21,336 bases of DNA from an uncultured Enterococcus sp. (GCA_946409145.1 CAMJVA010000006.1:1-21336), one strand, 5' to 3'; numbered from the stretch's first letter, positions 1-8,288 are shown. Made by a program: numbers and translations. Notes: generated by a model not told the origin, from the sequence alone.

Positions 1-45
1 GATATTTAGTATTCTCACTCAAGTTGAGTAACAACACTAAATATC
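1..45. repeat. Nested inverted repeat at the left contig end
   Basis: GATATTTAGT (1-10) is the exact reverse complement of ACTAAATATC (36-45). Inside it, ACTCAA (17-22) and TTGAGT (24-29) form a second inverted repeat. In RNA this would be a two-part hairpin just ahead of the terminator at 56-91. One plus-strand frame (from base 2) is open to a TAA at 29-31, so this may also be the last nine codons of a plus-strand gene lying to the left. The stretch is too short to decide. Confidence 0.4.
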
Positions 46-55
46 ATAGACCCGT

Positions 56-91
56 AAATATCCATCCGGTTTTTCGGATGGATATTTTTTT
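56..91 (+). terminator. Rho-independent terminator of a plus-strand gene left of the window
   Basis: AAATATCCATCCG (56-68) pairs perfectly with 75-87 around a six-base loop, and the T-run 85-91 follows. The T-run is only on the plus strand, so it ends transcription entering from the left edge. Confidence 0.85.
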
Positions 92-111
92 ATAAAACAA
101 AATATTCAATT

Positions 112-143
112 AAAAAAAGGCAAATAGAAAAATTCTATCTGCC
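112..143 (-). terminator. Terminator of the HAD/manA operon
   Basis: On the minus strand GGCAGATAGAA (133-143) pairs with TTCTATTTGCC (119-129), with one G-U wobble, and is followed by a run of seven T (112-118). It lies 14 bases after the stop codon of the last gene of the minus-strand operon. Confidence 0.8.
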
Positions 144-156
144 TGTCATTATTTTT

Positions 157-789
157 TCAATTCACTTCTAATAAGTTCAGTAATTCTTTGGGAGAAGCAA
201 AAATAAATTGCGGTTGGTCAATTCCTTTTTCTGAAATACTTCCCCACTTAGCGTAAGCAAAATCAATGTGGGCACTTTGACTAGCCAGATAATCAGAGGA
301 AGAATCTCCCACATAAATAACTTCTTCTGGTTTTAATTGTAATTTTTCAATACAAGCTAACAAAAGCTCTGGGTGAGGTTTATGTTCTAAGGTGTCCTCA
401 GCTAAAATTGCGCAAGTCATATACTTATCTAAATCTTTAGCAACAAAATCCAACGCATATTGTTTTTTGGTTTTAGCCGAAACTACAGCTTGAATCATTC
501 CTCTTTCTTGAAAGGTTTCAAAGACCGAAGAAAATCCTGGAAAAAGTGTGGCACCTTCTGGATAGTCATTAACATACTTTACCCACCGTTCATAAACTTT
601 TTCTGGATGTTTAATCTTTAACTCTTCCATCACTTTAAGTCCTGGATAAGCAGCAAAGGGTAAAACATCACGAAGTTCCCACGTTTCTCCCAGCTCTTCT
701 TGAATAATTTCTAATAAAGGATACATGTTCATTTTTAAAGTATCTAAAATAGTGCCATCAATATCATAAATAATAGCTTTATACTTCAC
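157..789 (-). CDS. HAD superfamily hydrolase (phosphoglycolate phosphatase-like)
   Basis: This is a 210-residue cytoplasmic phosphatase of HAD subfamily IA. Motif I is DIDGT (9-13) with nucleophile Asp9 and acid/base Asp11. Motif II is the Ser in VVSAKT (about 104), the Lys motif is KPHPE (about 137), and motif III is GDSSSD (about 161-166). A helical cap lies between motifs I and II. Family members remove phosphate from small metabolites; the substrate cannot be read from sequence. The start is GTG at 787-789, set by AAAGGAG at 799-805; an upstream in-frame ATG is followed at once by a stop. It is the last gene of a four-gene operon, 39 bases after manA, so a role in sugar-phosphate housekeeping is possible but unproven. 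Confidence 0.9.
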   Translation of the reverse strand: MKYKAIIYDIDGTILDTLKMNMYPLLEIIQEELGETWELRDVLPFAAYPGLKVMEELKIKHPEKVYERWVKYVNDYPEGATLFPGFSSVFETFQERGMIQAVVSAKTKKQYALDFVAKDLDKYMTCAILAEDTLEHKPHPELLLACIEKLQLKPEEVIYVGDSSSDYLASQSAHIDFAYAKWGSISEKGIDQPQFIFASPKELLNLLEVN

Positions 790-828
790 CTACATAGACT
801 CCTTTAAATTATTTTTCATCTGAGAAAT

Positions 829-1806
829 TTAACGAACACTTTCTCCTGGAATAGAAGAAATAAGTTTTAATTCTCCTGTTATGCGCCAATTTTTCACTTC
901 ATTAGGTAAAATAAAATGTTGTCCTTTTTCTAGATTATAGGTTTGTTCACCTAAACCATTCTCATTTAAAATTTCCAACTCTCCTGCCCCTTCAATAACA
1001 GTGCATAAAGTGTAAGGTGCTTTTTGATGGAAAGTATGACGACCAATAATTTCCCATAATTCTACGGCAAAAAATGGTGTTGTCACATAGTCTGTCACAG
1101 AAGATTTTCCATAATTTTCCGTCACAATATTCAACTTAGGATCCACATGAGGAACGGTAGTCACATCAATAGATTCTTGAATGTGTAAGGGACGAAGATT
1201 TCCTTCACTGTCTTTTCGATCATAGTCGTACACTCGATAAGTGGTGTCAGAAGATTGCTGGGTTTCTAAAATCATAATCCCTTTTCCAATGCCGTGAATT
1301 GTCCCAGATGGCACATAATAAAAATCACCTTTTTTCACTGGAATATGACGTAATAATTGGCTCCATTTTTTATCATGAATCATTTCTGTTAGTTCTTCTT
1401 TGGTTTTAGCGTGGTGCCCGTAAATAATTTCACTTCCTGGTTCAGCATCTAAAATATACCAACATTCAGTTTTTCCTAATTCTCCAGCGTGGGTTTTTCC
1501 GTAAGCATCATCTGGATGAACTTGAACGGATAAATCATCCTCAGCATCTAAAATTTTTACTAATAAAGGAAAGACTTCTGTTTTAGGATTGCCAAAAAGT
1601 TCAGGGGCTTCTTTCCACACTTTATCTAATTTTTCTCCAGCATATTTACCATTTTCTACAGTGGAAACACCATGAGGATGAGCAGAAATTCCCCAACATT
1701 CCCCGATTTTATCACTGGATAACTGATAATCATATTCTTCGGCTAATTTTTTTCCGCCCCAAATTTTTTCTTGAAAGACTGGTTTTAAAAATAATGGTTC
1801 CCGCAT
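829..1806 (-). CDS. manA: Mannose-6-phosphate isomerase, class I
   Basis: This 325-residue zinc enzyme interconverts mannose 6-phosphate and fructose 6-phosphate in the cytoplasm, feeding mannose into glycolysis or supplying mannose for glycans. It has the short Firmicutes form of the type I cupin fold. Zinc-ligand motifs are visible: QVHPDD (His97), KTECWYIL (Glu114) and SGTIHGIG (His171), and the active-site Arg191 lies in TYRVYDYDR. The ATG at 1804-1806 directly follows the TAA of the upstream hydrolase gene. Its GGAGGA ribosome binding site lies inside the last codons of that gene, so translation is probably coupled. The length is full for the family and nothing is damaged. Confidence 0.96.
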   Translation of the reverse strand: MREPLFLKPVFQEKIWGGKKLAEEYDYQLSSDKIGECWGISAHPHGVSTVENGKYAGEKLDKVWKEAPELFGNPKTEVFPLLVKILDAEDDLSVQVHPDDAYGKTHAGELGKTECWYILDAEPGSEIIYGHHAKTKEELTEMIHDKKWSQLLRHIPVKKGDFYYVPSGTIHGIGKGIMILETQQSSDTTYRVYDYDRKDSEGNLRPLHIQESIDVTTVPHVDPKLNIVTENYGKSSVTDYVTTPFFAVELWEIIGRHTFHQKAPYTLCTVIEGAGELEILNENGLGEQTYNLEKGQHFILPNEVKNWRITGELKLISSIPGESVR

Positions 1807-2802
1807 TTAATTTTCCTCCAACTCACTTAAGTATCTTTGAATAAAATGGTCTCGTTTTAAAATATAGTCCGCCCGTTCGTCTTTTAAATGGACGCGATTA
1901 CTCAAAAAAATAAACCCTTTTTTTAAAGTAGCATCCCCAATTAAAAGAGTTCCTGTATAGCCTGTATGACTAAAGGCAAAATGATCTCCCACTGGATACA
2001 ATTTAAATCCAGCACTTCTTAAAAGACCTTTTGTCTGGTCTTCACTGATTAAGTTTAGCTCATTTTTTGTGAAAAAACTACCAAAGTTTACCAGATTATT
2101 TAAAAGTTTTTCTAAGTCTTCTAAGCGACCAAACACTCCTGCGTGTCCTGCGACTCCTCCAAAAATTTTAGCTTTTGGATCATGGACTTCTCCTTGTAAA
2201 TTTTTTTCCCATAGGCCTTCTTTAGAAAAAATAGCGGCAGTAGGAATGGTTTTATCCTTGTCTGGAAAATAAGTAAATTGTGTTTTTAAAGGTTGATTGA
2301 GATATTCTTCCAAAAGCTGGGGCAATTTTTTTTCTGTGACCTCTTCTAACATCATCCCTAAAAGTAAAAAATGATGGTCAGAATAAACACATTTTTCTCC
2401 CACTGGAAAAATAGGTTCTAAGTGTAATAAGGCTTCTTTTAACTGTTCTTTACTTAACTCATTCCGGTTTTTAATAAAGCCAGAAAGCCCTGCTGTATGG
2501 GTTAATAACGACATTACTGTGACCTCTTCATTTGAAAAAGCGGGATAAAAATAATGAAGTGTTTCCTTTAAATCCCAATTTTTTTCTTCAAAAACTTTTA
2601 TGGTCAAAATTCCTGTGAGCATTTTAGTAAGAGAGGCCAGATCAAACCAAAAATTATCTGGCATTTTTTTCTTTGTTGGTAACATTTGACTGTAACCCGA
2701 AGTATAGTTAATAAAAGTGTCATTTTCTAAAAAAGAAGCTTGATATCCTGGAAAAGTCCCTTCCTTTTCCAAAGATTCAAGCTCATTAATCATATTTTTC
2801 AT
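1807..2802 (-). CDS. Serine hydrolase of the beta-lactamase / class C PBP fold
   Basis: This 331-residue protein is of the beta-lactamase/transpeptidase-like family (PF00144). The catalytic SxxK is SLTK (Ser57, Lys60), the second motif is YSD (140-142) and the third is HTG (279-281). The conserved stretches THTAGL (101-106) and VHDP...GGVAGHAG (about 207-222) are typical of the esterase/beta-lactamase-like branch. There is no signal peptide or membrane anchor, so it is probably a cytoplasmic esterase, amidase or peptidase rather than a secreted resistance enzyme. The substrate is unknown. Its ATG overlaps the preceding gene's stop by one base (TAATG), which indicates coupled translation. A second in-frame ATG three codons in could also serve as start. 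Confidence 0.88.
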   Translation of the reverse strand: MKNMINELESLEKEGTFPGYQASFLENDTFINYTSGYSQMLPTKKKMPDNFWFDLASLTKMLTGILTIKVFEEKNWDLKETLHYFYPAFSNEEVTVMSLLTHTAGLSGFIKNRNELSKEQLKEALLHLEPIFPVGEKCVYSDHHFLLLGMMLEEVTEKKLPQLLEEYLNQPLKTQFTYFPDKDKTIPTAAIFSKEGLWEKNLQGEVHDPKAKIFGGVAGHAGVFGRLEDLEKLLNNLVNFGSFFTKNELNLISEDQTKGLLRSAGFKLYPVGDHFAFSHTGYTGTLLIGDATLKKGFIFLSNRVHLKDERADYILKRDHFIQRYLSELEEN

Positions 2803-3575
2803 TAGTGTCTTCCCTTACGATTTTCTCTATCTACAAACCACCATTCCACTTGACTCTTGTCAAAAACCGTCACAATGGTTAATTTTTGATCTTGAAAATA
2901 ATCAATGCCTGCTTCATTTAAATGATCGCTTAAACGTTTCAGTTCCTGTTGATTAGGTAAAGAGACCGTTAAAAAATCCAATCCTAAAACTTCTGTCTCC
3001 TCTTCTTCTACAAAAATATCTTTTTCATTCATTCCAAGCCAAGAATTAGGGGAAAGATGAAAATATTTTCCATTATCCATAAATGTTTCTAAACCTAAAT
3101 CCTCTTTAAAAAAATGAAAACTTTCTTTGGAGTCAAAAACATTTAAATGAATTTTTCCCAAAGTATATAAAAAAGGTGTTTCGTTTTGTTTATGATCCAA
3201 GAAAAATGTAATTTGATTTCCTTCAGGGTCTCTAACAGTGAAGGCTTTTCCTTTTGGTGTATCCACTACTTTTTCTACAGGTTGGTTTCCTTTTTGCAAA
3301 ATATCTAAAAGCCACAAGTAACTGGCTGCATCTTTCACTCGCAAAGAAAAACGTGCCAATTTTTTTGGTTTCAACCCACATTCTTTTCCAAATGGAGTAT
3401 CTTCTAAAATTAAAAAAGCGCGTTGATTAGGACTAGAGCTAAAATACGCCAAATTATTTTCTTCCGATAAAATGGAAAAGCCTGGAAGGGCACTATAAAA
3501 GGATACGGCTTTATCTAAATCTTTCACCCTAATAGCCAGATATTCTAATTTTGGCTCCGCAAGTTGAAAGCTCAT
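2802..3575 (-). CDS. Two-domain VOC/glyoxalase-fold protein, CppA-like
   Basis: This 257-residue protein has two vicinal-oxygen-chelate modules. The first spans about 8-125 (from LEYLAIRVKDLDKAVSFY to DPEGNQITFF) and the second about 138-250 (LGKIHLNVFDSKESFHFF). The stretch FLILEDTPF...KKLARFSLRV resembles streptococcal CppA, once described as a C3-degrading proteinase but built on the VOC fold. The usual first metal-ligand His of domain 1 appears to be Tyr or Leu, so metal binding there is doubtful. Alternatives are a ring-cleaving dioxygenase-like or glyoxalase-like protein. It is the first gene of its operon. The ATG follows GGAGGAG by a good spacing, and a promoter lies about 30 bases upstream. 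No protease motif is visible. Confidence 0.75.
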   Translation of the reverse strand: MSFQLAEPKLEYLAIRVKDLDKAVSFYSALPGFSILSEENNLAYFSSSPNQRAFLILEDTPFGKECGLKPKKLARFSLRVKDAASYLWLLDILQKGNQPVEKVVDTPKGKAFTVRDPEGNQITFFLDHKQNETPFLYTLGKIHLNVFDSKESFHFFKEDLGLETFMDNGKYFHLSPNSWLGMNEKDIFVEEEETEVLGLDFLTVSLPNQQELKRLSDHLNEAGIDYFQDQKLTIVTVFDKSQVEWWFVDRENRKGRH

Positions 3576-3601
3576 ATAATCTCCTCCATTTCCATAATTT
3601 C

Positions 3602-3630
3602 ATTGTAAGCTTCCTAAAATAAAAAGACAA
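3602..3630 (-). promoter_or_regulatory. Promoter of the VOC-hydrolase-manA-HAD operon
   Basis: On the minus strand, TTGTCT (3625-3630) is separated by 17 bases from TACAAT (3602-3607). Transcription would start near 3595, about 20 bases before the ATG at 3575. It lies just after the terminator of the upstream exporter operon. Confidence 0.6.
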
Positions 3631-3685
3631 AGAATACGAACGGAACTCTTCTTTAAATTTTTAATTTCTCGCCTTTTTTATGTAT

Positions 3686-3725
3686 AAAAAAAGGAGAATG
3701 AGACATACCTATATCCCATTCCCTT
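3686..3725 (-). terminator. Terminator of the TetR-ABC exporter operon
   Basis: On the minus strand, AAGGGAATGGGATATA pairs with TATGTCTCATTCTCCTT, with two wobbles and one bulged T. A run of seven T (3686-3692) closes and follows the stem. It lies between the second exporter gene and the promoter of the next operon. Confidence 0.75.
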
Positions 3726-3770
3726 AAATTTTAATAAACGGTAGCTAAACTAGTCAAACTTTTTTCTTTT

Positions 3771-5651
3771 TTAAATCGCTTCTTCATCAGTAAATTGTGA
3801 ATTATAAAGATCCGCATAGAAACCATTTTTAGCCATTAATTCATCGTGATTTCCAGTTTCCACAATGGAACCGTGATTCATCACAATAATATTATCTGCA
3901 TCCCGAATAGTTGAAAGTCGATGAGCTACAACGAAACTTGTCCGATTATTCAATAAACGATTCATGGCTTGTTGAATTAAAATTTCTGTTCTTGTATCCA
4001 CAGAACTTGTTGCTTCATCTAAAATTAAAACATCTGGATTAGCTAAGAAGGCTCTAGCAATGGTAATTAATTGTCGTTGTCCTTGAGAAATATTAGAAGC
4101 TTCTTCATTTAAAACAGTGTCATAACCTTGTGGTAATTTTCTAACAAAGTCATCCACGTGGGCGGCTTTAGCAGCACGAATCACGTCGGTTTCAGACGCT
4201 TTTTCATTTCCATATAAAATATTGTCATAAATACTTCCTGTAAAGAGCCATGTATCTTGTAATACCATGGAGAAATGACTTCTTAATTCATCTCTTGGAA
4301 TGTCTCTGGTGTCTTTTCCTTCATAACGAATGGAACCGCCTGTCACATCATAGAAACGTTCTAATAAGTTAATTAATGTTGTTTTACCTGCTCCTGTTGG
4401 TCCAACAATAGCGACCATTTCACCTTCTGATACATTTAAGTTAAAGTCAGTCATTAATGGTGCTTTTTCACTATAACCAAATTGAACATTTTCAAAGGCA
4501 ACTTTATAAGGAGAAGCTACTGCTGGTAAATTACTACCAGTGTCTTCCATTTCTTTTTCGTCTAACACTTCAAATACCCGTTCAGCAGAAGCTACTGTGG
4601 ATTGAATAGTGTTCATTAAAGAAGCAATTTGAGTAATAGGTTGAGAGAATTGGTTGGTGTATTGTAAGAACGCTTGAACATCCCCAAGATCCATTTGACC
4701 ATTGGCTACTTTTACCCCACCTAAAACAGCCACAAAGACATAGCCGAGGTTTTTAATAAAGTTCATCATTGGCATAATCATAGCGGAAATAAATTGTGCT
4801 TTCCAGCCGGCTTGGTAAAGACGTTCATTTTCTTTTTCAAAGACTTCAATGTCAGCATCTTGGTGGTTAAAACTTTTCACCACCGTATGCCCCCCATAAG
4901 TTTCTTCAACTTGGTCGTTTAAAAGACCTAAGCTTTTTTGTTGGTTGGCAAAATATTTTTGTGATTTAGGCGCAATAATCATCACAACAATTAAACTTAA
5001 AGGTACTGTTGCTACAGCTACCAAGGTTAATTGCCAAGAAATAGATAACATCATTACTAAAACACCAATAAATTGTACGACACTGGTGATTAATTGGGTT
5101 AAACTTTGTTGCAAGGTTCCGGCCACATTATCCATATCATTAATGGCCCGAGACATAATATCACCATTTGAATGAGTATCATAATAAACAATGGGCACGC
5201 GATTCATTTTTTCTTTTAAATCTTTCCGCATTTCATAGACAGTTCGTTGTGAAACTCTTGTCATAATAAATTGTTGCACAAAACTAAACAAAGCAGAGGC
5301 TAAATACATCCCAATGACGATGAAAATAATTTTGCCAATTTTATCAAAATCAATAGGGAATTCAGTAATTTGTTGGCCTTGTTTCATTAAGCCAACACCT
5401 TTCATAACCCCGTTAAAAATTTCAGTGGTTGCTTTCCCTAAAATTTTGGGAGTAGCAATTTGAAAAATGGTACTGGCAATGGCTAAAACCACCACTAAAA
5501 TAATCAAATAGATTTTTTTTGACATATAAGAGAAAAGGCGTTTAATTGTGCCAGAAAAGTTTTTAGCTTTTTCTGGTTTCATCCCCATGCCACCCATTGG
5601 TCCATGGCCACGTCCTGGAGTAGGTTGTTTTGCTTTTTTTTCTTCACTCAT
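3771..5651 (-). CDS. ABC exporter half-transporter, catalytically complete subunit
   Basis: This 626-residue protein fuses a six-helix exporter domain (about 40-355) to an ATPase domain (about 385-620). Walker A is GPTGAGKTT (417-425), the signature is ISQGQ (521-525), Walker B VLILDE ends in the catalytic Glu546, and the H-loop His577 lies in AHRLS. The signature is a variant of LSGGQ. A Gly/Pro/Met-rich tail (about 10-25) precedes the first helix, as in one partner of several heterodimeric Firmicutes multidrug exporters (YfiC, EfrAB-type). Its ATG overlaps the partner gene's stop by one base. With that partner it should form a heterodimer exporting hydrophobic compounds; substrates are not predictable. 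The TetR gene upstream supports a drug-efflux role. Confidence 0.93.
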   Translation of the reverse strand: MSEEKKAKQPTPGRGHGPMGGMGMKPEKAKNFSGTIKRLFSYMSKKIYLIILVVVLAIASTIFQIATPKILGKATTEIFNGVMKGVGLMKQGQQITEFPIDFDKIGKIIFIVIGMYLASALFSFVQQFIMTRVSQRTVYEMRKDLKEKMNRVPIVYYDTHSNGDIMSRAINDMDNVAGTLQQSLTQLITSVVQFIGVLVMMLSISWQLTLVAVATVPLSLIVVMIIAPKSQKYFANQQKSLGLLNDQVEETYGGHTVVKSFNHQDADIEVFEKENERLYQAGWKAQFISAMIMPMMNFIKNLGYVFVAVLGGVKVANGQMDLGDVQAFLQYTNQFSQPITQIASLMNTIQSTVASAERVFEVLDEKEMEDTGSNLPAVASPYKVAFENVQFGYSEKAPLMTDFNLNVSEGEMVAIVGPTGAGKTTLINLLERFYDVTGGSIRYEGKDTRDIPRDELRSHFSMVLQDTWLFTGSIYDNILYGNEKASETDVIRAAKAAHVDDFVRKLPQGYDTVLNEEASNISQGQRQLITIARAFLANPDVLILDEATSSVDTRTEILIQQAMNRLLNNRTSFVVAHRLSTIRDADNIIVMNHGSIVETGNHDELMAKNGFYADLYNSQFTDEEAI

Positions 5652-7375
5652 TAAATTTCCTCCTCTCTAAGTTGTGAACGAACGATTTCTTGATACGTTT
5701 CATTTGTTTGCATTAATTCATCGTGTGTTCCACGACCCACTTGTTTTCCTTCATCAATGACTAAAATCGTATCAGCATTCATAACAGTGGAGACACGTTG
5801 AGCAACAATGACGATAATTGCATCTTTGACATTTTCTTTTAAAGCAGTTCTTAAAGCCGCATCTGTTTTAAAGTCAAGAGCGGAGAAAGAATCGTCAAAG
5901 ACAAAAATATCAGCCGGTTTAACTAAGGCTCTGGCAATAGCTAACCGTTGTTTTTGTCCTCCAGAGAAGTTTCCTCCTCCTTGTTCTACCACAGCATCTA
6001 ATTGATCAGGAAGTTCTTTAACAAAATCTTTTGCTTGAGCAATTTCTAAAGCATGCCAAATTTCTTCATCAGTGGCATTTTTATTTCCATATTGCATATT
6101 AGAACGAATGGTTCCAGAGAAAAGAACGGCTTTTTGTGGGACAAAACCAATATTATCTCGCAAAGCTTTTTGTTCTACTTTTGAAATATCTCGGCCGTTA
6201 AATTCAATTTTTCCTTTTTCAATATCATAAAAACGAGGAATTAAGTTGACTAAAGTCGATTTACCAGCCCCAGTTCCTCCAATAATCGCTACAATGTCCC
6301 CTGATTTTCCAGAAAAATCAATGTCTGATAAGGCGGGTTTTTCAGCCCCTGTGTAACGATAATCCACATGATCAAAAGATAAAGTGGCTTGATCTTTTAA
6401 AACAGGTAACGTTTCAGGATTTGTGACATCTTCCACATCACTTTTTGTATCTAAAACTGCATTAATCCGGTCTGCTGAAGCTTGTGCTCTTGGAATAAAA
6501 ATAAAGAGCATGGCTAACATCATAAAGCTCATTAAAATTTGCATAGCATAGGTCATGAAAGCAATCATATTCCCTACTTCCATACTCATATCAGCAATGT
6601 AATGTCCTCCAAACCAAACAATAGCAATGTTCGTTCCACTCATAATTAAAGTCATTAAAGGCATCATCACGGCCATAATTGTTTGAACTTTTACTGCAAC
6701 TCCAGTGTAATCTTTATTGGCGACATCAAAACGATCTGCTTCAAATTTTCCTTTATCAAAAGCTCGAATAACTCTCACACCCGTTAAGCCTTCACGAAAT
6801 ACTAAGTTTAAACGGTCTGTTTTAGCTTGCATACTCTTGAAAAGAGGAACTGCAAAATACATCACCCCACCAATTAAGACAGCCATAATCGGTAGAACTA
6901 CTAGAAAAATTTTAGTCAGTTGCGTATCTTTTTGATAACTCATAAAGCTGGCACCAATCAAAGTAATGGGCGCATTAATCATCATTCGTAAGGTCATTTG
7001 TAAAACCATTTGAATTTGGTTCACGTCATTGGTGGTTCTAGTAATTAAACTAGCTGTCCCAAATTGATCAAATTCATTATTGGAATAATTTTCCACTTTC
7101 GTATAAATTTCTGTCCGTAATTTTTTTCCCACAACTTGAGATTCTCGTGTGGCAAAAAAAGTATTCCCAATGGATGCCACAATGGAAATCAAGGAAAAGC
7201 CCACCATTACAAAACCAATTCTCCAAATGGCGTCTACATCCCCTTTAGCTACCCCATCATTAATAATATTTGAGGTTAAAGTTGGTAAGTAAAGATCTGC
7301 CACTACTTGTACAATCATGAATAAAATTGCCATAATTGCAGAAGTTTTGGACATTTTTTTAATCATTTTCCACAT
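5651..7375 (-). CDS. ABC exporter half-transporter, degenerate-site subunit
   Basis: This is a 574-residue half-exporter: membrane domain about 10-300, ATPase domain about 330-570. Walker A is GGTGAGKST (366-374) and the signature is the canonical FSGGQ (470-474). Walker B reads FVFDD, with Asp495 where the catalytic Glu is expected, and the H-loop position is Gln527 (VAQRVST) rather than His. Known heterodimeric exporters carry the same two changes in one subunit, so one ATP site is probably non-hydrolytic. The ATG at 7373-7375 lies 17 bases inside the end of the TetR gene and has its own AAGGGGG site. The two exporter genes and the regulator form one transcription unit. Confidence 0.93.
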   Translation of the reverse strand: MWKMIKKMSKTSAIMAILFMIVQVVADLYLPTLTSNIINDGVAKGDVDAIWRIGFVMVGFSLISIVASIGNTFFATRESQVVGKKLRTEIYTKVENYSNNEFDQFGTASLITRTTNDVNQIQMVLQMTLRMMINAPITLIGASFMSYQKDTQLTKIFLVVLPIMAVLIGGVMYFAVPLFKSMQAKTDRLNLVFREGLTGVRVIRAFDKGKFEADRFDVANKDYTGVAVKVQTIMAVMMPLMTLIMSGTNIAIVWFGGHYIADMSMEVGNMIAFMTYAMQILMSFMMLAMLFIFIPRAQASADRINAVLDTKSDVEDVTNPETLPVLKDQATLSFDHVDYRYTGAEKPALSDIDFSGKSGDIVAIIGGTGAGKSTLVNLIPRFYDIEKGKIEFNGRDISKVEQKALRDNIGFVPQKAVLFSGTIRSNMQYGNKNATDEEIWHALEIAQAKDFVKELPDQLDAVVEQGGGNFSGGQKQRLAIARALVKPADIFVFDDSFSALDFKTDAALRTALKENVKDAIIVIVAQRVSTVMNADTILVIDEGKQVGRGTHDELMQTNETYQEIVRSQLREEEI

Positions 7376-8048
7376 AGGTATCTGCCCCCTTTATTTTCTC
7401 CGCTCCACTTTTCAACCAATCAAGACGAAGGTGAAAGCGACGAATCACTTCTTCTTTAGTGAGTAAATGGCCCTCTTCATCTTCAGTGAACGCATCGTTA
7501 ACTGAGGCAAAAAATAAAGACATTACTAACTTAAATAAAATAAAAAATTCTTTTTCGCTTTCTACTTTTAAAGTAGAAAAGTCAACTAATTTTAACAACT
7601 GCCCCGGACCTTTTTTAAAAGAAGGATGTGGGGGATGAGTGCCCTCTCTTTTAGAAAGAGGATGAAATGGCATGACCCGATTAGAAGCATGTACATCAAG
7701 ACCGGTAAATAAATGCCGGTAAAACTCTTTATCCGGCCCTTCTAAAACAGCCGCCATAAAAACAGTGAAATATTTTTCAATTCCTTGGAAAAAATCCCCA
7801 TGACTTTCTTTAAAAGCCAACTCTAAACTATCTTTTTCCCCATCACGCAACAGCTTAAAATAATAAAAATAAAGATCCTCTTTGTCTTCAAAGTATTGGT
7901 AAAAACTTCCTCGAGGTATTTCAGCTAACTTAATAATTTGAGAAATTGAAGCATCTTTTAAATCCGCCCGAGAAAATTCAATCCGTGCTGCAGCAATTAA
8001 CCGGTCTTGTTTTTCCTTTGGTAATCTAAAAAAAGTTTCCTTTGGCAT
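7359..8048 (-). CDS. TetR/AcrR family transcriptional regulator
   Basis: This is a 229-residue repressor with an N-terminal TetR DNA-binding domain: MPKETFF...EFSRADLKDASISQIIKLAEIPRGSFYQYFEDKEDLYFYY, with the recognition helix at PRGSFYQYF. The C-terminal helical ligand domain is not specific enough to name a ligand. The ATG at 8046-8048 is chosen because AAAGGAG (8055-8061) sits six bases upstream. The reading frame is open further, to a GTG at 8096, but that codon lies inside the operator. The gene leads the exporter operon and overlaps the next gene by 17 bases. It most likely represses itself and the exporter, and releases DNA when a drug-like ligand binds. Confidence 0.9.
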   Translation of the reverse strand: MPKETFFRLPKEKQDRLIAAARIEFSRADLKDASISQIIKLAEIPRGSFYQYFEDKEDLYFYYFKLLRDGEKDSLELAFKESHGDFFQGIEKYFTVFMAAVLEGPDKEFYRHLFTGLDVHASNRVMPFHPLSKREGTHPPHPSFKKGPGQLLKLVDFSTLKVESEKEFFILFKLVMSLFFASVNDAFTEDEEGHLLTKEEVIRRFHLRLDWLKSGAEKIKGADTYVEND

Positions 8049-8075
8049 AAGCGACTCCTTTCTAAAAAATAAAAA

Positions 8076-8103
8076 TGACACCCTGTCATGTGACACCTTG
8101 TCA
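8076..8103 (-). promoter_or_regulatory. Twin TetR operators
   Basis: Two near-identical palindromes, TGACACCCTGTCA (8076-8088) and TGACACCTTGTCA (8091-8103), each of the form TGACA-N3-TGTCA, are separated by two bases (15 bp centre to centre). They cover the expected transcription start of the TetR-exporter operon and abut its -10 box. Assignment to this TetR protein is inferred from position. Confidence 0.75.
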
Positions 8104-8131
8104 TTATACGAGGATGATTTTAAAAATGCAA
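8103..8131 (-). promoter_or_regulatory. Promoter of the TetR-ABC exporter operon
   Basis: On the minus strand a perfect TATAAT (8103-8108) lies 17 bases downstream of TTGCAT (8126-8131). The -10 shares its last base with the second operator palindrome, so repressor binding would block polymerase. Confidence 0.65.
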
Positions 8132-8171
8132 GGGAAAAAACTCAAAAAAGAAACTTTTTCTGAAAACAATT

Positions 8172-8201
8172 CTTACATTTTCATTAAAAGTGTTTTAAAA
8201 T
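8172..8201 (+). promoter_or_regulatory. Possible promoter of the rhodanese-like gene
   Basis: CTTACA (8172-8177) is followed 18 bases later by TAAAAT (8196-8201). This is a weak match. It would give a leader of about 80 bases containing the short inverted repeat GTTACT (8231-8236) / AGTAAC (8258-8263). It faces away from the TetR promoter. Confidence 0.3.
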
Positions 8202-8288
8202 CTTCTTGAAGTAAGCAGAGAAGTTGCAAAGTTACTTTCTACCCGGTACACTCCAGGAGTAACAAATTAAAAAAAGGTGGATTTTAAA

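Noticed and set aside
1807..2802. Beta-lactam resistance gene
   Set aside because: The catalytic motifs fit the broad serine hydrolase family, but there is no signal peptide and the operon is metabolic, so a resistance role is unsupported.
8049..8096. Longer TetR protein starting at GTG 8096
   Set aside because: That start lies within the operator/start-site region and has no ribosome site, whereas ATG 8046-8048 has AAAGGAG six bases upstream.
8231..8263. Possible riboswitch or T-box in the rhodanese-like gene leader
   Set aside because: Only a 6-bp inverted repeat is visible, with no T-box sequence or downstream terminator/antiterminator pair.
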